Shown: positions 56,001 through 64,000 of the stretch, one piece after another | Position numbering within the stretch: the first letter of the stretch is position 1 | How the letters are laid out: every line of letters begins with the position of its first letter | From: Rhyzopertha dominica | Taxonomy: Eukaryota > Arthropoda > Insecta > Coleoptera > Bostrichidae | Length of the DNA stretch: 64,000 bases | Direction: 5' to 3' | Assembly: GCA_025024175.1 (NCBI GenBank) | Contig: QCXZ01000137.1 | Coordinates: 81,654,680-81,718,679 of the forward strand | The notes under the pieces: model-generated | Told to the model about the DNA's origin: nothing | Seen by the model: only the letters and a program-made list of their open reading frames with translations | Databases searched by the model: none | Program-made: the position numbers and the translations under genes

Positions 56001-59000
56001 GAACAAACTTGGAAAATAAGTAATGAAAAGAAATACCATAAACCTGTTTGGTTACCTTCCAGTGCCTCTTAACGTCCACCCTAGGATCACTAGTTATTCT
56101 CTTCACTAGGACCTTCGCCATGTACGGCATATTTTTGGAAATAGCTCCCCCTTCACCGACATTGAACTGAGATGCTTTATGGATTGACAGGGAAGGTCCT
56201 AGAGAATACCCAAAAAGTTTCGGGTTGAACTCCTTAAGAATATTTGGAAGCGTGAGAGTGTCCCTCCAAGTGCCGTGTCCTCCTAGAAACACACAGCAGT
56301 TTTTCGGTACAGTTGTATAAACGTATAGAGTCACTTGCGTCAAAGCATGGCAGGAAGATGAATGAAAAGGTCCTACCAATTATCAGACGACTACAAATTA
56401 TTACACAAAGGTCAAAAACATGGTGCTGCCGAAAATAAAAAGCCATTGGACCTAGTGAATGATTTGGAATTAGCAGCTCTGAATTAACTGAACAGTTTTA
56501 CATATACAAATGAAAAATGTTTTATATGTCGAATTCTGGTAACCCTTTAATAAAACACTGTTTCAATCTGTCAATGAAAAATGTTGCTATTTGAATTCTT
56601 TAACGGTAAAAGTATGCCGCCAACGAATCAACATTGTAAGGCTTGTAGTATAGGTATATAGCACATATTGGCAAGCAGAAGTCAATAATTGAGAAATGAA
56701 CAAACTCCTACTATGACTTTGACGTGAGAAAACGTTATCGCCTAATGTTTTCCATACAAGAACTTAAAAGTTTGTTCAACACACTCAACACTCTGCAATT
56801 CAAATGATTGACGCAAGGACTTACAGTACAATTAAGGTTTACTGTTTATTGGACATCATAGCAGTGGTAGCAATTTACAATTGAAATTAGTATAAATTAA
56901 ATTAACAACTCTTATGTTACCTGTAAAGATAAACTCAATGTCAACGTTGCTATTGTCTTTTTTTAAACCTATATCAATGCAAACATTAATTTTTAGTATC
57001 GTTAGTCTTTTCCGCTTATAGCCCTTGTTTGCTACGTAGTTATTTTGGTTGTACATGCTTAAATATTTCATATTCTATGTATTGCTGGATATATCGTTGT
57101 TAATCAACTGTAAGTTACAACTTATATGATACCAAATATAATTTAACACTATTGTTAAGGTGCAAACACTGATTTTGTGTACTTTTCTCAACTTTAAAAA
57201 AGCGTTTTACAAATATAATGTCCAAATGTGTCATTTAAGAAAATATATTCCTTTTTACAACCCGACAGGTAGAATATGCGTATTATTATTGTTATTGTGG
57301 TTTTCTCCCCTTTAGATCTAATCCATACTGATCCACTTGCTTTTAAGGATACCGCGATACAGTTAAAGGTACTTCCATCGGTTAACTGATCCATGTAAGG
57401 CAAAGAGAAAAATCTGTTCTATTTTAACTACACTCTTAAAAATATTTCCTGTGCAAAGGCACATACGGAGTATCCTTCACTTCGAAAAATATAGTAATTC
57501 GATACCTACTGATACTTTGAATAAAACAACTGTCGACTTGGCCACCAAGATTTCTCGAACTTTTCACCATCTAACAAGTCTGGCATTATTGATATAAGCT
57601 TGCGAAATTTGTTAGGTACTCAATTATAAAGCATCTCGTGTTTAGGATGAAGAAAGTTACAAGTGTGTTCAAAACAAACAATTAGAAATATGTTTGGTAA
57701 AAAGAACTATTTTAATACTTGCTTTGCTGCCCAGTGGTCTAATTTTATACAACAAAACATGGATACTGGAACTGTTATCGTGATTAAGAGAAAAAAGAAA
57801 CACAGAGTTACAAGAAAGAGACAATTTTTATGGAGGCTACAACATAAACAGCATTGTTTACCTATACTAAATGAAGCCCCTCGATCTTCAAGCAACAAGT
57901 TCGATAAGTCTGACGCCAGTAAGCCGATACCAGCAGTCAAGCTGTCGCCCATTGCTCCTATGACGTCTATATCACCAGGTCTCAGTTTGTGGACGCTGGT
58001 AGGTACCTTTTCGCTTCTTGTTCCTTCAGTACGACAGGGAAAAGGGGTACTGGGTTCAATGAAAGGTTGCAGTCGCTAAAAAGAAACAAGTATGTACTGT
58101 AAAAAAATAGGGAGCGTTATTTTGCAAGATTCTGATCTAAACATTTTTGTGCTGATTATTACTCTAAATTATTTTTCCAAGTAAAATTGAAACAACTTAC
58201 TGTTAAAAAAATATTACTTTGTGTTTTAATAGTCACACATTACGAATTCATAATTTCTTCTTTAGTGGACAATTACATAGTTTGTGCATAGTCAGTTTTA
58301 TAAAATAAATTTAAATCACCAAATACAAGAAGTTAAACACGATTCTAAGGGCGTGTCATTTATTAATTTGCACTAGATTACGTCCAATTTATGACATTAA
58401 ATATTGAAAATTATTACACGTGGGTCAAGTTAGCGCGTCAAATTTCTTTATCATTATGAATTAGTTTCATTGTATTGTGTCCAAAGACTTTTATCTTTTT
58501 GTCCATCTTAGAAATATGCTTCGTACACACTCTATACTAAGTATTATAATTTGATAGAATGTTCAAAATATATATCAATATTTTAGAAAAATATCTTTGA
58601 AGAAATATAATACTGCTTTTCCATGTTTGAAACTTGTAAAATTTGGCTCTAAAAACCTATGCTGCAGTCTATAATAGAGTTAACCAACATTATATGTACC
58701 GAAATGTCAATGCTGCCTAGCCAAGCTAGCCACAATTGACTCAAAAGCACATTTACATAAGCTAACAATTACACTATCAAAGAAAGTACGTAAGGCAGTG
58801 AATAGTAATTCTATCCCAAGGACTATTTGTTCTGGAAATAATTAAATCTAACATAGGCGCTGAAAGAAAATCTTCAATGCAACAATAACAAGAGCTGAAA
58901 TCCATGAAAGCTAAAAAATAGTCAGTTGTAACGGAACATCATGTTGTAGTGAAGGTTTAGAAGAATAGCATGGCTTTGTGTTAAATGCCTAAGCAAAGGG

Positions 59001-61570
59001 AACGACCTTGTTTACTCAGTCATCCGACTGAATATATTATCAAAGGAATTACCTAGGTTTGTCTTGCTACATTACAAAGTTTGAATTTTTGTAGTTCGTA
59101 ATAACATCTTCGATCATGTAACGGTGAATATTAAATTTTGCAAGGTTTACTTCTACTCGCCGATGATGTCAGCTTACGACAAAAATTTGACGGCTGTGAT
59201 TTAGTGGATAGACTAGGAAGCGCTTTCGATACACGTGTTATTAATAATAGTTGCCTTCAAGTTTTGACTTTTTCCATTCTAATGAGCAGTTTGTCAAATC
59301 AAAGTGATAATTATGCGGATGTCTTGAAAATGTCACCTAGATGAGTGACTGTATGAGCAGATGGTGATGGTGAAGTACGTTACGCGCGTTTTGAATCAAA
59401 CAGGATTTACTTCATTATTTGAAGGGCATCCATAAATATAAAACGCGCTAAACCAGCATATAGCATACGACATACTTAAATCTTCCTATGTGTATATGAA
59501 AATTGTAAAAATGCTTTCGACAAGTTCCTGTAATAAACTTGTTACGATCTTAAAATATGATACACATAGATATCTATTCACTTTTTTATTAAAATCCTAA
59601 ATAAATTTCAAAACACGTAGTGTTTGCACTACACATTTAAAATAATGGTCGTTTGCTCAAAATGCAAGTTGATTTTAATATGTATTTTGTGGTAGGCATC
59701 TGAGATAAAAATAAGAAAAGTTTTTCGCCTTAACTAGGATTTATATACATATGTATAAATCTCTTTTTTTGCTGTCTAATGCTGAATACCTGCTACAGCT
59801 ATCAGATTTTTTTGAATGACTTATAATATTTCTTTAAACCAATGTTATCAGTAATAGAGGTTTTTTTGCGTTTTTCAAGCAAATTTAGAAATCCTCAAAC
59901 AGAGGTAACATACTTATAGGGTATGCGGGGTATTATATTTCCAAACGTTACGAAATACTTTTATATTAAAATATAACTCTCTTGCTACAGTTATATTGAT
60001 TTCAATATGAACGTTGACAAAGAATAACCTTTTACATTGCTATTTCAATTCAACTCACTTATTTAGCGTTACACGATATCGTAATTACGATTAATCCGGG
60101 TTTACTTTATCTGAGTTGGAAATTTGATTAATCATATAGAGATTTATGAGTCCAATTAAAAAACTGGCGTTCTGAAACATGATTGAGTAAATGTATCAAG
60201 TAATGCTTAGTTATAGCGAAGGCACAATCTATACATATTATTTCTTTAATTATTTACGTAATATTTAGCGTGGATAAATGTGATGCGATTTTGATTACTT
60301 TTGGTGCAAAGCTGAAATGACATTTCATCAAATTATATCATTTACGAATGCACGGCGTAATATTCATATCATGTTTCAAAAAGAGTACCATTTTATAACA
60401 AAGACATAACGGCTGTATTGCAGTAAATGTTTCTGGTAGAGGATTGTTGTTGATTATACTATTTATTACTCAATCTAAAATCCCTTGTAAATTTTAGTTC
60501 GTCGATTTTTTAACATCCCGTGTTTTGTTACCTGCTTTCATGTACTTTCCAATAGAACAGTCAAANCCTTTCTTAGAAAACATTATTAAATGAACAAAGG
60601 GGTTAGCCTCTGCTCTTTTTCAATTTTCTGTGGAAATTATTTTTCGCTCAAAATCGGCACAATGATGTATTTTGAGCTCCAAATTTCAAAAATGCAGTTA
60701 GGACGTCCAGAAATTAATTTTTCGCAAATAGACCCTTCTACTCTAGGCCACTTTTCAGAGGAACCGTTGCAGCTAGAGACCAACTGACACCAGTCCCAAA
60801 TGCAGCAGGTACTCATTATTAAATGAACATAAAATTAGCGTAATCGGAGGCCATCAAGTTTTGCTCTTTTTCAATTTTCTGTGGAAATTATTTTTCGCTC
60901 AAAATCGGCACAGCGATGGATATTGAGAATCCCACCATTCAATCTTGTCCAGAAACAGAAAACCTGTTTTGCAAACCATGTTCTATATCCAAATAAAGAT
61001 TCTTATCACTCCAATAATGTCAATAACATTAATTAATAACATTAAAAAAACCTTCTCAGCTTCGTTCTTGAAAAGAATAGAACGTATGTGGAGAATTTTG
61101 TCACACTCTGTATCTTCGTTTCTTTCGAGTTTTGACATAATGGTATAGGAACTTGTGGCATTAATTATTCGAGTAGAATTACCCGTTCATTTTTTGCTAA
61201 TCATTTTCAAACACCTTGTATAGTAGTTCATTATTACCAGTTTATTATTTGAATTACCAAAGAACGCGTGTTGGAAGTTTTACGTTATCTTTTCTTGGCA
61301 CTAAAATTGAATTTACTCTTGTGACGATCAGTCTCATATAGGTCAGCTAAAATAAGCTAACGTTGCTTCCTAAACAGTTACCTTCTCTTCCTTCAAATTT
61401 CTAAAATTCCTGGTCGTCTGAGCCTGCCTCAGCGACTGCCTGAACCTCGCTTCCCTGAATATCCTGAAAGGAACTATGAACTTCTCAAGGAAGCTGACGT
61501 CCCTTTCCGCAGCGGCGCCAGCGGCTAAAAGGACAATGGCAAGGCCGTATATCACAGAATGTGGTCTCAT
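53013..61570 (-). CDS. Secreted phospholipase B1-like GDSL lipase, copy 3
   Basis: Exons, all phases closing: 61570-61382, 58075-57862, 56282-56056, 54754-54595, 54511-54200 and 53149-53013, giving 412 residues. Exon 1 codes for a signal peptide (MRPHSVIYGLAIVLLAAGAA) and a basic pro-segment. The catalytic serine is Ser108 in VIGAMGDSLTAG. The others are the block-II glycine in GGHGTWRDTL, GDND (Asn219, Asp220) in LMIGDNDFC, and DCFHFSQKG (Asp356, His359). The C-terminus carries [17 protein letters not shown]. Two N bases at 54479 and 54486 fall in exon 5 but the frame is kept. The product should be an extracellular or luminal lipid ester hydrolase. Human PLB1 has four such domains in one chain; here each gene encodes one. 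Confidence 0.93.
53400..54180 (+). mobile_element. DD41D mariner fossil in an intron of lipase copy 3
   Basis: The plus strand has NVWTGIISQRIIGLYFFEND (about 53838-53897), the block before the second catalytic residue. It then has SPRSPVLTPLYFF and GHLLRR (about 54063-54117), corresponding to WPPRSPDLTPLDFFLWGHL. The third catalytic aspartate is replaced by tyrosine and frames shift several times, so it is dead. It sits antisense inside the last intron of lipase copy 3. Confidence 0.65.
54755..56055 (-). other. Intron of lipase copy 3 (between HWK and GDND exons)
   Basis: A 1.3-kb intron. The plus-strand frame 55159-55341 has no recognisable domain. No mobile element is identified. Confidence 0.5.
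56283..57861 (-). other. Intron of lipase copy 3 (between GDSL and GGHGTW exons)
   Basis: A 1.6-kb AT-rich intron with no supportable feature. Confidence 0.5.
58076..61381 (-). other. First intron of lipase copy 3
   Basis: A 3.3-kb intron. Apart from the duplicated segment near 60590-61220 it holds only AT-rich, frame-broken sequence. Confidence 0.6.
60590..61220. repeat. Duplicated 49-bp segment, probable DNA-transposon remnant
   Basis: A 49-bp stretch beginning GCTCTTTTTCAATTTTCTGT and ending CAAAATCGGCACA occurs at about 60612-60660 and again, identical, at about 60863-60911, about 250 bp apart in the same orientation. TTATTAAATGAACA also precedes both copies. The right flank ends in CAAACACCTTGTATA (about 61209), the reverse complement of a mariner-like TACAAGGTGTTTG terminus. 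A decayed non-autonomous element is the likely source. Confidence 0.5.
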
Positions 61571-63740
61571 AATACTGTATGACCGATCAATTAAACAAGA
61601 ATCTCCGTCTTCTCCTTGTCTCAAGACCTCAGTTTCATGAATTCGTTATTGTTCCATTGTCATCTGATTCCGCTGCTAGCCGTCCTCGGCTGGTTTCCTA
61701 GAATGTGTCGGGAAAGACAATTAGGGATTTTTGGGTAGGTCAGGTTAATTGAGAAGCGTTTCACGTAAAACGGAATCGAAAAGAATATGAAAGCAGTTTT
61801 AGTCAGCTCAGCTTATTTAGTATATTTGCTTAGAAGAATTACTTGAAAGATAATATTCAGTAGTAGCTACACTTAAATATGTTATTATAATAATGATGTT
61901 ATATGTTTGCAGCTAAATGCTTTGGTGCTTACTGCACAATGAAATGTGTGCTTAGGTAAGAAATATGACTAAAATTTAATTGCCCAAGCCCAAGCCAAGT
62001 TTTAGTCATTGTTACCTTTATTTATTTTTTTATTGTTTAAGACGCCTATGAAGTACTGAACACATTTTCAAAGCAGTAAACAGTAATCCTACCTTGTTTG
62101 CAACACTTAAAAAATATAATATTTACAAACAATAATGTGAACTGGTCCATTTTCACAAAGTGGCATATAGTAAGACTAATCTTTTACAAACAATAGATTG
62201 GACCTGATAAGATGCTGACTTTCCCATTAGATTTAATACTCCCATTAAATCAATAATAAATGGAGAGGAAAATCGAGCCTTCCATTAAAAATAGATCATG
62301 TTTTAATACAGCATGGTGAGTATTATTTTGCATATGTATATTTCTTTTAGTTATTATTTAGTGGTTTGAACTGCCATTCAATCGATCAGTGGAATATTCG
62401 TATTGTATTTTTTAAAATTATCTGTGCGAAATAATAAACCAGTTGCAGTACACCATTCTAATCAGAGAAAAATAATAAATATGTACTTCTAAATGATGTA
62501 ATAAGAAATTGTATTAACTTGAGGTCTCTTTAAACCTAAATCGTCGTACACAGACAAAAGATGCCTAAGAATGTTGACCGTCCTTAGCCTTGAATGTCCT
62601 ACCTGAAGTCAATGTTAAAGACCAATAAGACGAGGATTATTAAGCCCGCCAGACGTATGAAGATGAGAAGGCTTGGGATGTAAACAACAATACGATCATG
62701 GTCAGTAACCAATACAAGTAATTATCGTCCATGACACGTTAACGGCCATGCAAATTTTGTTTTTCTTTTATTTACCTAACTTCCAGAATGCATATTTTGT
62801 TTTCAGAATTGCTCGGCTTTTTTTTGTCTAAGGAGGAAGTGAGAAATGGAATATTTTACGTGATACAGAAGGTTTTATAGCCGGTAACTATGGCCATCTT
62901 TTTCACGTAGCTCTTGTTTCTGAGTAAAGGGGATCATAAAGTTTTAAATTACAATCAGCAAGCCAATTAGAGCGATATTTTAGCAAATTTGCAAATAACA
63001 ACAGTCTAATGTATAAAATTAAACCATATCTGTTGGATCGATTATATTATGATTGGTATTTAAATGCTATCTATACCACGGATTGTATACACTTTAGTTA
63101 CTGGTGTGAATCAGGCGCAATTCATATCCTAAACGTCCTTTTCTGAAATACAGTTTACTCGAAAACCTTATTTTCAGGAACAAGAAAGGTACTTAAATAC
63201 ACCCCTTCAAAACTTATGGGGGTTTAATTTAAGAAATGGCTAACGTTAAAATTGTTAGACTATAATGTAGAGCACAAAGAAAACTTTCTTAAAATTGCTT
63301 GATAAGACCTTGAGCAATTTGATATCGTTACTTGTATCTGAGATAGTCCATTGAGTGCTAAGTGCTACTAAATGAGAAGTTAACATCTACTGGTAAGTGT
63401 GAAATAGATCGGCAAACTTTTATTTATAGAAGTTTATGTATACAATTTTTGTTTGCAGGGTTTAGTTAGGCAACAAGTTTGATTGTAGTGTTAGTATAAC
63501 ACATAAATTAATGCTATTAAAGCAAGTTAAAGCAGTTATGGTTATGTTACAGTAACTAAGTATTCTTATTTGTATACTAGCCACAATTTGAAAGTGCACA
63601 ACATGCACAAAAATATTAACTATTTTTTAAATATCAGCGAAAATGTAAGTGTAAATTACTCATACTTTTTGCTACAACAAGGAAAATGTTTCTGGAATAC
63701 ACGTTTCCACTTTGACCATAACACATGCACATACTAAAAT
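61571..63740. other. Spacer upstream of lipase copy 3
   Basis: Contains the 5' flank of lipase copy 3; no obvious TATA box lies within 150 bp of its ATG. The rest is AT-rich, with no gene or mobile element recognised. Confidence 0.5.
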
Positions 63741-63995
63741 CTAAAATAACTTACTTTTATTTTGGAAAAAAGGTAAAAAAGAACACTGTCTGCTAACCCC
63801 TTCCGGCTTTATACCTGAAGCTGGTAGCGTCTGGGAAGACGGCACCCGAACTGAAAATCGGTTTTCGCACGAACGGTACCATTTATAGTGTTGTCTGCAA
63901 TATCGTCTTACGCACCCCAAGGACGTACCGTCTCGGAAAAACAACCTGGCCGCTTCCGAATTCAGTGGAATAACGTCTTCTTGAGATGCTGACAT
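63741..63995 (-). CDS. Unassigned ORF at the window edge
   Basis: An 84-codon minus-strand frame with a good initiation context (AAAAATGTC) and higher GC than the neighbourhood. It starts MSASQEDVIPLNSEAARLFF and has a Cys/Arg-rich middle (LGCVRRYCRQHYKWYRSC), with an SQTLPASGIKPEG stretch beyond. No family recognised. It could be a real short gene, or an exon, or a chance frame in a GC-rich patch. Confidence 0.3.
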   Translation of the reverse strand: MSASQEDVIPLNSEAARLFFRDGTSLGCVRRYCRQHYKWYRSCENRFSVRVPSSQTLPASGIKPEGVSRQCSFLPFFQNKSKLF

Positions 63996-64000
63996 TTTTA

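Overview
The window is animal nuclear DNA, almost certainly from an insect: it is AT-rich, has spliced genes with GT/AG introns (the shortest about 54 bp), carries rosa-like mariner transposons and many decayed non-LTR retrotransposons, and shows TATA plus TCA-type initiator promoters. Tandem secreted GDSL lipases and DD41D mariners would fit a beetle, but the order is an inference. Single N bases at scattered positions show a draft consensus.

Layout. (1) 1-5279, plus strand: the 3' half of an ABC transporter of the ABCC/MRP4 type, from the end of the first nucleotide-binding domain to the stop codon. (2) 5280-12900: mostly empty spacer with a possible short secreted-protein gene near 10983 and a 97-bp MITE-like inverted repeat at 6584. 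(3) 12900-30770: a block rich in dead mobile elements (at least six non-LTR reverse-transcriptase fragments, two DD41D mariners, one DD34D mariner fossil, one SINE-like insert flanked by an 11-bp target duplication). Three short intronless paralogous genes sit in it at 18567, 24975 and 29142, with a TATA box each. They encode 69-75-residue proteins that begin MYTNPF and end in a serine-rich tail. I recognise no known family, and this is the best candidate here for something undescribed. (4) 30770-35590: spacer. (5) 35592-61570, minus strand: three head-to-tail genes for secreted phospholipase B1-like GDSL lipases. I could phase two of them fully from start to stop (415 and 412 codons); the middle copy lacks a secure first exon. 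(6) 61571-64000: spacer and one unassigned ORF at the edge.

How they relate: the lipases are recent-to-moderate tandem duplicates with the same domain plan and altered intron positions. The small serine-rich genes are also duplicates, sharing upstream promoter motifs and the 5' leader, so they are probably co-expressed. The ABC transporter is independent of both. The transposons lie between the small genes and inside lipase introns and appear not to break the lipase coding exons.
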